Source of the DNA: Didymodactylos carnosus
Taxonomy: Eukaryota; Rotifera; Eurotatoria; Philodinida; Philodinidae
DNA length: 64,000 nt
NCBI GenBank assembly: GCA_905250885.1
Contig: CAJNOQ010000080.1
Span: 16,844-80,843 of the forward strand
Direction of reading: 5' to 3'
Position numbers and translations under genes: made by a program. Below, in pieces: positions 38,371-51,400 of this stretch; within the stretch, counting starts at the first letter, position 1, and each line of letters opens with the position of its first letter. Below the pieces are notes generated by a model that did no database searches, was not told where the DNA came from, and saw only the letters and a program-made list of their open reading frames with translations.

Positions 38371-39759
38371 TTAGCATATATAATCGACGGTTGGCACACT
38401 GCTGGCTGCTCTAGGCTGAATCGGAACGTTTAATGATGGTGTTGAACCACCAAAGGCAGCAGCTGAACCTAAATTTCTACCAGTTCGACCAAATAATGTA
38501 AAGTCACTATGCTTGGCGACTTCCTTAACTGGAGGAAAATTTTTTTCCACTGGAATATTAACATTGGATGTGTGACGAAGTAACATTGAGTAACTGTTAA
38601 AAAAGAGAGAGAAAAGACGAACAAGGAACAAGTACTTTCTGGTGAAAAAAAAAAAAAGTTTCTACTTACTATGGTAAATGAGCTTCATACATTTTATCAT
38701 TTGAAACAGGTAATGGAGAAAAATGTTCGACTAGAGTGTTCAAGTGTAGAAAAAATTATTAAAGAAACTAGAAAACATGACAATTTAAGAAAAACGACTG
38801 ATAGTAATCATATATCGTTTGTGTCTGATCAACTTTTAATAAAGAAATTCTCACCAGGTTTTAGTGTTCCACTTCTATCCGTGTAAGCATCACGATGATG
38901 TTGCGAAAGCTTGAACAAAAAAATAAAAATATATCATTTCAAGTAAATGAATTTGTATTGAACCATGACAATGAATCGATCTGTCAAACTTACGTGATGA
39001 AACTTTCGAATTTCATTAGTGCGGTCATAGTTCTGATTATTTAAGGTGTATTTTGGAATGTAGAGATAACGATCTCTTGATCGACGTCGATCACTTATAA
39101 CTAATTCAGGTTGATGTGTATATGGTGTAGGAAAATATCCACCTAAAATACATAAACTTATTTGTTCTTTTTGTATCAAATTATCTACTTCCACATACCT
39201 CTTGCATATAAACTTTTTGATGAATTGAGTGCTTCACTCCTACAACGATAGATAAACGAGTGGCAAATAAAAGTAGCTCAACTTTTATGAAAACATGCTC
39301 CCTTTATTTATAACATTTGTGAATTTAGGATATCAAATACACCCTCTAGTGTTTTCTTGAAGAAAACAGCTCACTACTATAGCCACACGAAAATATACTC
39401 ATATTGTGCTTTCTATACGTATTTTTACCTCCAAAAAGAAAAACTATAACGTTGAAATACTTCAAAATAACAGCAGATGAATTCATTACCGGTAATCCTG
39501 AAAATATTTTGCCGTCGAATTACCAAATGTTTCGCCATATTGCAAATTTACCTACAATGCGAACACGAACAACAGAAGATAAAAATTTATAAAAAAATTT
39601 TTACTCACAGTTGGAACATGACCTCGATATCTGAAGAAAAAAAAGAGTTACTCTATCGACATATAGAGAAAAATACTATTGCGCTCACCCTGGCATCAAC
39701 GATGGAGGATAATAAGTTGAATTGTATGTCGTTACTAAAGTTCCAGCAGCACGCGACAT
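38371..39759 (-). CDS. CIMIP2C: ciliary microtubule inner protein 2C (FAM166C/C2orf70 homologue)
   Basis: Predicted component inside doublet microtubules of motile cilia. Eight exons on the minus strand: 39759-39689, 39630-39609 (22-nt microexon), 39551-39490, 39239-39199, 39142-38994, 38909-38855, 38730-38670, 38593-38371. All junctions keep frame, giving 227 aa (human about 201). The start SRAAGTLVTTYNSTYYPPSL plus MPGYRGHVPT and YGETFGNSTAKYFQDYR follow the family pattern SAGTLLTEFN...GLMPGYQGHVPT...FG.PYGTTT.KYFQDHR. Later GYFPTPYTHQPELVISDR and DRYLYIPKYTLNN also align. The C-terminal about 50 residues (Gly/Ala/Ser/Pro-rich) look lineage-specific. It fits an animal with ciliated epithelium. 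The upstream acceptor CTCAG ends 32 nt before the ATG. Confidence 0.9.
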
Positions 39760-41629
39760 TCTTTCAGTTGTGATCGAATATAAACTGTTATCTGAGAAAA
39801 AACACTAAGATCTAGACAAATCAATTAAGATTCTAAGCAAGGATTTCTTGATGACTTTAAAAGATATAAAACTGTTATGCCACTCAAAAACTTGCATAAA
39901 TAACTCTTATATGACCTCAGAGTCTACAGAGTGTCCCAAAAAAAAACTTATCCCTCTGTATTTATTGGCTTTCTTGTGTACAGATATAATTGACCTTTTC
40001 ACCATCACCTTAGTCGAGTAGAGCAAAGATTTCTGGACAAAATAAGACGCCTCCGAGCTCTCGAAGAACCTTTCTCATGAAAAAGCATTCAGTTTACGGA
40101 AGGTCCTAAGAGCGTATCTTTCTTGTTTTCCCGTTGATTTTGCTGATTTTGGTGGTATGAGACATTTCGTAAATTGACTGCTGTTTTATGAGGAAAGCTC
40201 TTAGAGAGCTCGGAGACGTCTCATTTTGTTCAGAAATCTTTGCTCTATTCGACCAAACTAGTGGTAAAAATATCAATTATATTAGTACACAAGAAAGCCA
40301 ATAAATACAGAGGGGTAAGTTTTTTGGGTCACCATGTATTCTAGTAAACAAAACAAATAGATAAAAAAGTTGAAGAATTAAAGTAAATTTCTCACCCGTA
40401 TTCGTAAAAATGCAAAAGTCTAAGTTAGTATAGAAATCGAAAACAAAGTCATTTACTTTTTCAACCTTTACAGCATGCCGAGCTTACTAATTAATCAACT
40501 TAGTTGTAATGGGATTTCAGAGACCTTTTATCTACTTTAAACGTTATTCACAGATTGTATTGCCGACTTATGTATTTATTATTACAGGTTATAATTCCTC
40601 AAATCTACAATTGCAGCCACTTTGAAAGTATGCAAGAAGAGTTGTGAAGTGATGCCTCCACATCGTCCGTTTGATGCAGAACGACACGAGTTGACTTGTT
40701 ATGATTGGTCTCAGCTGCGCAAGTAATCATCGTCGAACAGTAAAACAAAATAAAAATTTATTCTGTTCTATTAATTCATACGACACGATGGAAGCGTGGA
40801 ACTGTGTCAAACATTAATAAAAGTTCTGCAACAGTACTTCTGTGCCTTCGTGTATTCCTTTGCGGCTATCTATATTTAAGAGAGAAACAAGCAGTATGTC
40901 TTGTTTCTTCCACTTTTTCTTTGAAACATTCACTTGCAATTATAAAAGAACTCTACATTTTGACTTAAGTCAGACTTAAGTTTTTTTGTGATACGACCCC
41001 CTGATGTCGAAATAAATAGATTACAACTGTATTCTGGTACAGAAGTGTGCGAGTCCAGATTCGACTTTTTTTAGGAACCATATATGGAGATTTTGTGTTT
41101 CGAGTTCGATTGAATCACATTTTGAGCATAAATGAACATGAACTGATTCTTTTCTTTGCCTCGATGTCCAGTTTTTTGAATTCATATATGAGATATACTT
41201 GCATGTGTGCACCCAATTCTCTATACGGATGATTGATTATTCCATATCAATATTTTGATGTGTCGTGAAGGAGTAATTTTTATGAAAAATATTGTCCGTT
41301 AATGTGACGGAAGTATAAAATAGAGGTACATCAGTCGAAAAAAAACTGAAAAGCTGTGGACGATCATATAAAAAGAGAGATTAGTTAATGATAAATTGTT
41401 TCGTGAAGTATGAGCCTAATGAATAAGTAATATGTCCTGTATTCGAATCTCAGTTCTATATCATTACAAGAGAATGCATGTCAATGGAATATGGATGAGT
41501 TCACTAGAAATCATTGTCTTCTTTTGTTTTATTATAACTCCACTACTGAAAGATCGTTGATCTCATAGAAAGTCTTTTATTTTAAATGTTTATGATAAAA
41601 TTAAATGCAATTGGAATCATTTGTTTACT
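39760..41629. other. intergenic region with a foldback element and an orphan open exon
   Basis: About 1.9 kb. It holds the CIMIP2C upstream region and a 402-bp palindrome (39931-40332). At about 40595-40728 an open stretch ends CYDWSQLRK-stop (with VCKKSC upstream) and is less A/T-rich than its flanks. It has no start or clear partner exon and is not called as a gene. A TATATTTAAG lies at about 40870 and a CTGATGTCGAAATAAATAG string at about 41001. Confidence 0.4.
39931..40332. repeat. 402-bp foldback element
   Basis: The left end GTGTCCCAAAAAAAAACTTA and the right end are reverse complements with a few mismatches. The outer about 145 bp of each arm match well (shared TGTATTTATTGGCTTTCTTG), and the inner parts match weakly to near the centre. 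There is no open frame. A MITE of unknown family is the likely explanation. Confidence 0.78.
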
Positions 41630-42625
41630 ATGTCATTTTATAAACAGCTTTTGTTTGACCCAGCAAAGTTATTATATATAATGATTGTTTTACTCTTGAT
41701 GGAAGTAGTCATTAATATTTTGATCATTAAAACGACAAAATGTGTGTTTTGTTTGTTAATAAAAGTAGTTTATTAAAGTTATGTATTTGTTTAGATACAA
41801 CTGGTACCTATGATTATTTTAAACTAGGTGGAGATACAGGATCACTAGTGTTAGTTATCAGTTTGTTTCTATGTATTATGAAGGCTTTTTTAGCTTATTG
41901 TTGTTTCACTTTACGTTTTCAGATATCCAGCTGGTTTTGTTTATTTTTACTTGTTATTCTATTACATAACCAATTTTGACAAAAATGTACGTTTGGCACA
42001 ATGCGTATTTGCTGTCATCTACATGTTTATGATGATAATGATATTTATGATTTACTAAAGAAATATAAAAGTCAATTGTATGTGTTCAACAAAATCTGAA
42101 ATTTTAAAATACGATTTTTTGGTTCCTCCATATGCGTACTATGGATGTGTTTAACATCTTATCGTATTCATTCAATATTTGTGTTGAGATTATTCAATGA
42201 TCCAATTGCAATGACTTTATTTTACGTGTCAGTTGTTTTCTTTCAAAAAAGGCAATGCCTAATTGGGTGTCTCTTCTACAGGTATCAGATTCGTCATTGA
42301 TTCATAAGTGCCATATTCTTGTATTTCTTCTGGTGTGGTTGTCTCAATTAAAATGAATACTTTGCTAATGGCCCTGGTCTTTTTGTTATTCTTCTGTTGT
42401 CTGTTGGATTACAAAATACAATCAAATATATTGCATGCTGTGCCTTATTACAAGTTAGGTTTTTCTTTCTTGCTGTTTTTTTGTTACTAGTCCTCATTTA
42501 TTCTCTATATCTGGAAAGTTCGATTGGTATTATTTTGTTTGTTATAATCAATGGCTTGTCATATTTTTTGTCACTGATTATTAATTTATTCTCTGAATTT
42601 CAGATACTTAAAGAATGTGAATAAC
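41630..42625 (+). pseudogene. ALG3: decayed ALG3-like alpha-1,3-mannosyltransferase
   Basis: ALG3 adds the first lumenal mannose to the dolichol-linked oligosaccharide for N-glycosylation in the ER membrane. Family segments appear in order but in broken frames. They are a start MSFYKQLLFDPAKLLYIM (41630 on), GTYDYFKLGGDTGSLV, YPAGFVYFYLLFYY with VRLAQCVFAVIYMF, VPPYAYYG, SYRIHSIFVLRLFNDP, FYVSVVFFQKR, VVSIKMNTLLM, and a worn C-terminal third. Defects seen: the catalytic loop segment (DWxxYM in relatives) is absent between the first two pieces; an in-frame TAA follows FMIY; one intron ends in TTTTTTGG where AG is expected; and a frameshift precedes SYRIHSIF. An intron between GSLV and YPAGF is still recognisable. 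It probably decayed after an intact copy remained elsewhere in a genome with duplicate gene copies (inference). Sequencing error could explain one defect, not all. Confidence 0.8.
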
Positions 42626-43670
42626 TTTTAAATGATTACAAACAACATACGTTATCAAATGATTGTATCCTTTCTTCTTATGAAATACGTTATTGTGAGT
42701 ATGAGTTGAAGATTTTTCAGTAACTTGTATGTATTTTGTAGTTGAAAAAAAGCAATTTTATTTTGAACTTCTTTTTCTTAACAAACGGTATGATCAGACA
42801 TTACAACGGTTCTATTTTATTCAAATTTTATTGATATTTGTTTTTGTCGTTTGTTTCCCATGTTTCGATGCTTAATTACATCCTCTAGAGCTGGATATAT
42901 GAAAAATACAAACTATTCCACATTAGAAAAACAAATCCTCAAAGAAACGCAAAATATTTTTCTCTTTTGGAAAAATGAAATAGACTTCCAATATATAAGA
43001 CACAAAGAACTTGTTCACATATTCCTAGGATTTTTCCATTCAACGATGTGAACTTTTTGTTTGCTAAAGGATAAACAAACCACATTATCGATGTTATAAA
43101 AATTCGAAAGAGAAGACTTTGAGCTATCACACTATGCACTAAACCGTTATTTTTGACACTGAAGAGAAGAGATCACAAGAAGTTTATTTTTATTTTTTCT
43201 ATTTAGACTTCTAGTTTTGGGCGTAAATGAGCGGTGTTGGAACACTTATCCATCAACAAGTTTAAGTAGTTTTTGTTCACATTTATGTCATTTTTATTTA
43301 ATAGCGAAATTAATATTAACATTCAAAATAGATCAGAATGATGTTAATAACAGAAAGCTTAAAATAACCTAGTTGTCTTTTTGGTCAGATACTGTTTTTT
43401 GTTATATTTATTGACATTTTTACAAATATTAGACGTAGTCATCTATGTAATTTTAATTTTTAAGTTAGAAAAGGAAGTTAGATTTAAGTAAACTCAATTT
43501 TCTGTATTATCTGGTGAGAAAACGAGCGATATAAAATTAGTAACAGTACGTTCAATCTTCGAATAAAACGTTTTATTAATTGGATAATTTTAGATATTAA
43601 AGTTACTCTGTTTGATTTATTTTTTTTTCCAATTTTAATGTCCATATCCTGTGATTTATTTTCTTAAAGA
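42626..43670. other. intergenic region, no gene seen
   Basis: About 1 kb of AT-rich sequence between the ALG3 relic and the LRR gene. Short open frames at 42851-43139 on both strands are not recognisable. A TTCTTAAAG acceptor-like site ends 1 nt before the LRR start codon. Confidence 0.4.
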
Positions 43671-44593
43671 ATGAACAGTACGACGCTTGAATTAAGTATT
43701 CGTCAAGTAATTACTCAAAATGACACTTCATTAAATTTGTCCAATCGTTTGTTAAGAGCAGTTCCATCTTTGCTGAGTGATTGTGTATCATTACGTAATT
43801 TGTATTTGAACAATAATGATTTAATTGTACCACCCAATGAAATTTCATCATTAATAAATCTTGAAACATTATCATTAGAATCAAATTCTCTTACATTATT
43901 ACCAAATTGTTTATGGAATTTGACGTCACTTATTCGATTAAATCTCAGTCAAAATCCTTTAGGATGTATATCAAATAAATTATCAAATTTAATTAATTTA
44001 CGTGAATTATGGCTATCAAATTGTTCGCTATACGATTTACCATGTGAAATTGGAAAATTAATAAAATTACAAAAACTTTGTTTGAAATGTAATCATATAC
44101 GTCAATTACCCGATCAAATTGGTCAACTAAGACTATTAAAATGGTTAAGTATTGAAGATAATGAATTGAAAGATCTACCAGATAGTTTTCAAGATTTATT
44201 GTCATTGTCGTATTTGAATATGAATGGAAATCGTTTGATAAACATTCCATTAATTATTGGAAAATTAAAATCATTAGATGTATTGTGTTTACAGCGAAAC
44301 GCTATTGCTGAAGTAAATGATGAAACATTATTAACATTATCTAGTACAACAAAAGTTGATCTTCGTGAAAATCCATTAATTCAAAAGCCTTGCCATTGGA
44401 AGGTATTGAAGAGAGATTATTCTTACGTTTAGTAGTATTCACTTTTGTTGATATATTGTAGGGTTTAGAATTTATACTAATCGGTTCATGTACCAATCAT
44501 TTGATGGAAAAAGATAACGATAATGATAATGTGTTAGACAATTCTAGTCAAAACGATGAGGATAACTTTGAAGTTTGTCAATCAGATGAATGA
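43671..44593 (+). CDS. leucine-rich-repeat protein (SHOC2/LRRC type)
   Basis: Two exons, 43671-44402 and 44462-44593, joined in phase 0 across a 59-bp intron; 287 aa. Residues about 20-240 form nine or ten LRRs of 22-24 residues. The consensus is LxxLxLxxNxLxxLPxxIxxLxx (for example LKWLSIEDNELKDLPDSF), the intracellular plant/Ras-type spacing. There is no signal peptide, transmembrane segment or other domain. The last about 43 residues are acidic and Asn/Asp-rich. It is probably a cytosolic protein-interaction scaffold; the exact orthologue cannot be set from LRRs alone. Exon 1 could be read past its donor for nine codons, giving a shorter isoform. Confidence 0.85.
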
Positions 44594-47500
44594 TCTCTTT
44601 ATCTTTGAGAATCTGTGATTATGTATTTGCAAATGCAGTTGTTTTCAACGGTTACAGCAGAATATATGACAAACTGACTATTTTCTATTTATCTCGCATC
44701 ACTTGTACTTGATCTTTTTTGTCGTTCAATTCACTATCATGTCTTGAGTGGTTTAAATCTAAGAGTGGAAAATTATACAAATAATATTGAGGCACTTCAA
44801 AATGTCCAACTTCAAAACGTATCTTTCAATGAATTGAAGTTTTTTTCACATACAGATAAATGCAATAAGCTTTATTAGAGTGATATTGTCAAGTTTTTTA
44901 GTTCGTCTTGTATATAGACGTGAATTAGATCAAGTTTTATGACAGAAAGGATGACTGAACTTTTTGATTTTGCATATAACAAATATGTTATTTCTTTTCA
45001 ACATGAAAACAAAACACTAACAACAAACAGGCCTTGTTTTGGAAGAATTAATACAGTTTTATGTATTGATACGAGGATGTTGTCCAAAAATGATAACTCT
45101 TAGTACAACTAGTGAAAGAATACCTGACCAGACATTGGAATAGAAGCTGCAAAACCATTCTTATAGTAGGAGAATTGCCTATTTTTGGAGATTCTCAGTA
45201 TGATTCGTGTAACCGTCTACTTTTACATTTAAATTACTCAAGACATTGTAAAAAATGAATGGTAAGTTTAACAAAAAACAATCGGTTCAAAGAACGCAAG
45301 ATATACAGAATGTATTGAGATTGTCATTCATTCTGTTGTACCCATTATTTTTTATTGTTTTTGCACTAGTCCATTTTCGACACTACTTTTTTTAGAAATA
45401 ATTTTCATAAAATAAAAAATCCTTTTGATAAATTTTTTCCAACATCTACTTTACCTTCAGGATAAACTTACGTAAGATCCGTTATGTAGACAGATTTTCT
45501 GTTAGATTGTATAAGAAGTACTCAGTGTCGAAATGACATTCGTAGTATTTCCTTTACAACCTTTTTTACCTTAGAACTTTGCAACTATAAGGTAAAAATA
45601 GCTGTATTTCTAAAAGATGTGCTTAAAAAGCGTATTGAAGTTGTTTTTTTTTACAAAAGTGAATAGCTACAAAAAAAGAACTATTGGGAAGCTTTAATAT
45701 TATCAACTATCTCACTAAAAAAACGTTTTTTCAGGTTTCATTCCTTTGTTTGTTGAGATATTGAAAAATTTTAACTAACCATTCATAAACAACTCTGTCT
45801 TATACCTAGAATTAGAATTTTTTTTCACAGTCCAACTGTCTACATGAGATTCTTTTATCCGTCTGCCCAAAATCATCATTTTCAAACAGCAGTTCCTCAC
45901 CATTGTATAAAATCATCATAACTGATTCAAAATCGAAGATTTTCAACTCCAGCTTTATTATTCATGCGGAACGCATTACTGTGTTTATTTTTAAATAGAA
46001 ACAACGTGTCAGTTATATGTAGTTCCGAGAAGTCCAATAACTTCTTTTATTTCAATAGACCAAGTGAAAAAATTAAATTTTCTTTGTTTTATGAAGAATT
46101 TTAATAAAGTTATTGTTTGTACTATGAAATTAGGCGTTAAGAAACTCCAATATAAACGAGGAGATAGAGTATACTCGACAGTGTCAGAAAATTCACCTTG
46201 AAATAGTTTGATCCAGGATATTCGGTAGTTTTCTTATGTAATATATATTGTAATTAGAATGTAAATGGAAGTTACCCTATTGTATTTTTTAATTCTGTCG
46301 TTACGGCCAATTTCAAGGAAAAGGCATATTATTAATTCTTTAAAATAATTATAAAAACACAGGTGTTCAACACGGAAGTAATCCTTCGTTTATATAAAAA
46401 TGTTTTCTAAACGGGGTAATTCAATGAACCGTGACGTTTTGATACTTATAATATTCGATTTCTAAATCAAAATTATATTTCATGGACAAATATTCTATTC
46501 AAACTTTCTGCTTAATGGTGTGCAAAAAACCCTACGTTCACAGTTTTTAAAAAAATTTTATGACCTTGACATAGTGGAGTTGGAGTGTACGTTCATGTAT
46601 TGCTGTTAAACGTGAAATTATGTCTACATTAATAATTTACTATTTAAGAAATATTTCTGTTAACATAAACATATAAAAAATAGTAACTTTTCCTTATTTG
46701 AGTATTTGAGAAAAATAGAAGAAAAAAAAAGAAATTATTTCGTCATTTTCACCTCTATACTTTTTCTCTCATTATTTTAGTGGCTTCTTTAGAAAAAAAC
46801 ACGATAAATAAAACAAAAATCCAGTTCTTTTTTACCCGTCTCTCACACGAGTTTGAGCTATTGACTAGCAGGTTAGAAAAGTGAAAAAATTTCCCACATG
46901 AAAAAATGAATATATACCTCGGATTTTGAATGTTTTGTGAACGGAATATAAGTTTTGCATGTGATTTTTTCTGAACATTTTACTGGGTATGTAGCGCAGA
47001 ATTTCTCTTTTTATGATCTCAACTCTGTAGGTGATAACATTGTGGAATTAAATGTGGATTATATGAAGTTTTCAGTTATTTTTCAAAACTGTGCCAAGTA
47101 CTGTTACTGACTTATTTTTCTATAATATTGTGCATAATCTAATACGTTTTATAGTAATTATTAACATAATAAATTCTTATACTTATGACACTCTAGATTT
47201 CTTACAAACGAGACAGGCTGGATCTGTCCAGATGTTGTTGATAACATCAGAACAGAAACAAATAAGTTAGATAGAATATTAGATAAACGAGCACAGTTAA
47301 CTATTATCTTGACAAAAACTTAGATAGATCTTATCCGCTTAACAATAAGTTTTATTACTTTGAAACAAAAATAATCATAAAAATTTGGTTCTAACACTAT
47401 TATTGCTCGAAAATGTTCATCTTGTGTGAATAAGAAAAAATATCTGAAAAGTTTCCCTTTACGTAACAAAGTTTTCAAGATCTTTTTGTCTACTAGGTAT

Positions 47501-48413
47501 TTACAGAAAAAATCCTTTTGAATGCATCATCTTCTACTTATTAATTAATATAGTAATCGATTAACGTGTTCTGTAGAGGAAATCTTTTCGTTTTAGTTTA
47601 AAGTGGATATAACGGATAGATTTTTTTTGTTTTCAATGAAAAAAAGCGAGAGCGAAAGCAATGCCCTATGTATCTATCGTATAGGACAAATATGTTTTTT
47701 GTTCTGTATTACCAGCATACTCATATTGAATGTCTGTATATTTCTCTTTTTTTGTCATATTTATGTACAGATCATTATGTTAACAGCTTTTTTTTTTTGA
47801 AAGTACATCTAATAATTCGATATAAATTGTACCTAGGGCAAATTTGTTCTATAGTAGACATAAAAAATAATCTACAGTAGTGTGGCTGATATAAATTGTC
47901 ATCATACTGTCAGACACTTAATCTTAATGTATACGTCACTTGCCTGATAGAATTACCATCCATATGTGGTTATAGACAGAGACAATTGTTTAATATATAT
48001 GTACACATAAATATTAAGAATAAGAAAGAATGAAGAAAATTATATACATCACTTGTAGAATTTGAGAATATTTTTAGTAATACAGACGGCATTTCATTTT
48101 CATAAAATTTAAAAAATAGGTCACCAGTAGTAACGACCGTTAGTTAAAATATTGTTTTTTGTTAATTTTTTTCAGATAATTATTTATCGTTACTGTTTTG
48201 GCCAGACAAAATTAAACATTTATTTACATATTCTTATTTTTATATTTTAATTATTTTTTTATTTATTCTTGAAAATAAGAGGTATAATATGACAAAATTT
48301 GCTTTTATCGAGTGCCATTTCTCTCTTAGATTAACTCAATTATTTCGAGATAAACTATTTAGAGATATTTCTGTTGAAAAGTAAATAGTTAATTATCGTT
48401 TTTAGATTTTATC
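44594..48413. other. intergenic region, no gene seen
   Basis: About 3.8 kb of AT-rich DNA. No open frame of more than about 70 codons and no inverted-repeat element was recognised. It should include the LRR 3' UTR and the GCC2 promoter. An acceptor-like TTTTTAG ends at 48405, 8 nt before the GCC2 ATG. Confidence 0.4.
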
Positions 48414-51400
48414 ATGAGTGACGATGGTAATGATTCAAAAATGGAGGATAAGTCCACAACCGGAAAAGTATATTGATCTCGTTATTTTATTATTTTCTAC
48501 TATATATTTGAATTTAGATTGAAGCAATGTCGAAAGAAGAACTATTAAAGCTTATTAAACTTCAATTATTACAAAATAAAAAAAATCAGACAAAAACGAA
48601 TGGTATTTACAAAATGATAACATGACTTTCAGTATTTCACACTTAGCACTTTCTTTTTTTCAGAATTAACCACTGCTAATACCGTCCTGTGTCAAAAACA
48701 AGAGGTGCTACTAAACGAACTTGATAATGAACGTGTAAAATATACAAAATTAGTAGAAGAAGTTGATCAGTTGAAGAAAATAGAAATAACAACTCAAAGT
48801 GAACTTACGGTAAACATTAGTGTTTTCTGGTGACACTTTTTTCTTCTACATTCTTTACTCCATTTTTATATTTAAGATTCTACGAGAACAATTGGATCTC
48901 CTTCAATCACAGAACGAGACATTAACATCGACTTGTAAAACGTTTCAAGAGAAAAACTCTGTACGTAGCATTTATTTTGTTTTTGAACATGAAGTAGTTA
49001 AGTCATGAGATTCATCAGTCTTATGACAATGTGTTATCGTTTATTCACCAGTCTTTTTTTTGTTGTTATAGAATCTTCAAAATGAAGTTCTGTCTGTTCG
49101 TTCATCTCCAACCATTGAACAACAGGAACTCTCGACGAAACTAATTGATTCTCAGCGTGATATCGAAAATTTGAATAATCTAAAACTTCAACTTGAACAA
49201 ACAATTGAACAATTGAATATAAAATTGAAAAAAGCTGATCAATTATTTCAAAAATATATTTTATCCACAGTTGATTTGTTAGATATATTTCATGATAATA
49301 GTGGAAATAAAATGGAACTGATTCGTGAACCAAATAATGTTGACATATTCAATCTTTATTCTTCTGAACTAAAACGTATCAGACAAACCGATATATTATA
49401 TACGGATTTAAAACAATCGTATGAACAGTTATATATGGAACGTCAACAATTACAACAACAATATGATGATTTGAAACCAATGAGTTTAGAACAACGAATT
49501 GAAGATTTAGAATTTTTTAATGAAGAATTAAAATCTGAGTTAATGACAATAAAAGATGATTATCGAATGAAAATGAATGCTTATGGTCAACGTGAACAAG
49601 AATATCGGCGACAAATTGAAGATTTTGAAGAACAATTTAATTCATTACAGCAAGAACAATTACAACAACGAGAACAGCAAATGATAGCGTCGCCATCCGA
49701 AGAAAGCCGAAGGTGTTTTATACTAATTTTCTTCTATTTGTTAGGAGCTGAATGCCGCAGTCTCGTTTGAAAGCACACAGAATCATTTACTTTTTTCATC
49801 TTAGTAATCTTTTATTCGTCTGTAACCGAACATTTTCATTCTAGTTTTTCTACAAGTAGCGATGTTTTACGATTAGAATCAACCTCATCTTCAACAATTA
49901 ATCATAGTGATGTCAGTGACATTGTACATGATACTCTACAATTTATTGTAAATTTCGTTGATTTATCAGAGAAAAATAACAGTACTACTAATAATAATAA
50001 CAATAACAATAATACTAGTTTACAATCTTCGACATTGTCTTCGTCCACATCCTCATTACTGTTATCGTGTGATATTTCGACACTTTTGCATAGTATTGGT
50101 ATAACAAATTTTACCGAAGAATTATATTTATCCAACTATGCAGATGTATTACGTTTATGTACATTGTTAATTGAACGTTGTCGTGTACTGCAATATGCTC
50201 TATTAAGAAGAAGTCATTCGTCAGATATGTTTTCTGCCTCTTTAGAATCTCTTTCGATTGATGATCAATTAAAATCATCATCTTTGTCACTATTTGAAGA
50301 TTCATCTTCATCATTGATTGACTGTTCTTCCACTACTAAATCCGGTTATCAAGAATACTGTGCTATTATTCATCGTCATCATAATAAATCGTTAGATTCA
50401 ATATTTGATCTACTATTAGACTGGACAACATCTTCAACTATTGATACTCGTTCGTTAAACGAAAATTGGAAAATTACTATATCAAGACCGAACTCTCAAA
50501 ACGAAGTATGTAAATGAGATTTTTAATGTTTACTTTGTATACTAAATGTTGACTTTTTTAGAAATCTCAAATTCGTTTCGAGTTATCAACGGATGCTATC
50601 ACTCTCTCATTAATGCCAGAACAGTACTATAATGGACTCGATGCATTAACTTCTGAAACAAAAAAATTAATAGTTGAAAATGAACAACAAAAGGATGAAA
50701 TAAAATTGCTAGAAAAACGTTTATCTCACAATGAATCATATGAACATTTGAAAACTCGTCAAACTCTCTTGGAAGAACAATTAGATAAACAGTGTGCACA
50801 AACAATTGAATTAGAAAATATTTTAAAAGATGAATTCGGCAATAAATCAAAATATGAACAAATTCAACTATCGTATGATGAATTAGAAACTAAATATTTG
50901 ATTGCTGAACAATTAAATGAACAATTAAAAACATTAAAAGAGAAATATGACGATTTAGTTTCGCATTTGACAGAGAAAGATGAACAGTTGGCTAAAAATC
51001 GATGTTATTTAATTGAACGTGATGAACAGATCAAGTTGTTGACCATCGAACTCCAACAAGAACGTTCGAACACAGTTGAATTGAAACAATCGGCAAATGA
51101 ATTGAATACGTTAAAGAGTGAGTATAAAGAAATAAAACAGTTAAAAGCCAATGTTGAACACGAATTAGAACAATTAAAAGATGATCTTAATGATAAAGAC
51201 AAGAATAAGGCAGAAGAGATTAAACAACAACAATTTTCAACAGATTTATTAGAAAAGAAAAAGTTGGAGTGCAATCAGTTGATTGAAAAAGTAAATCACT
51301 ACGTAACAGATTTAGAAAATGTGAACAAATCGCTATTTGAGAAAACAAAATTAGCCAATGAGCTAGATGAACGTTTACAAACGATGAATATTAATTATGA

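Noticed and set aside
42308-42624. Two overlapping hydrophobic plus-strand frames that look like small membrane proteins
   Set aside because: They are frame-shifted pieces of the ALG3 relic.
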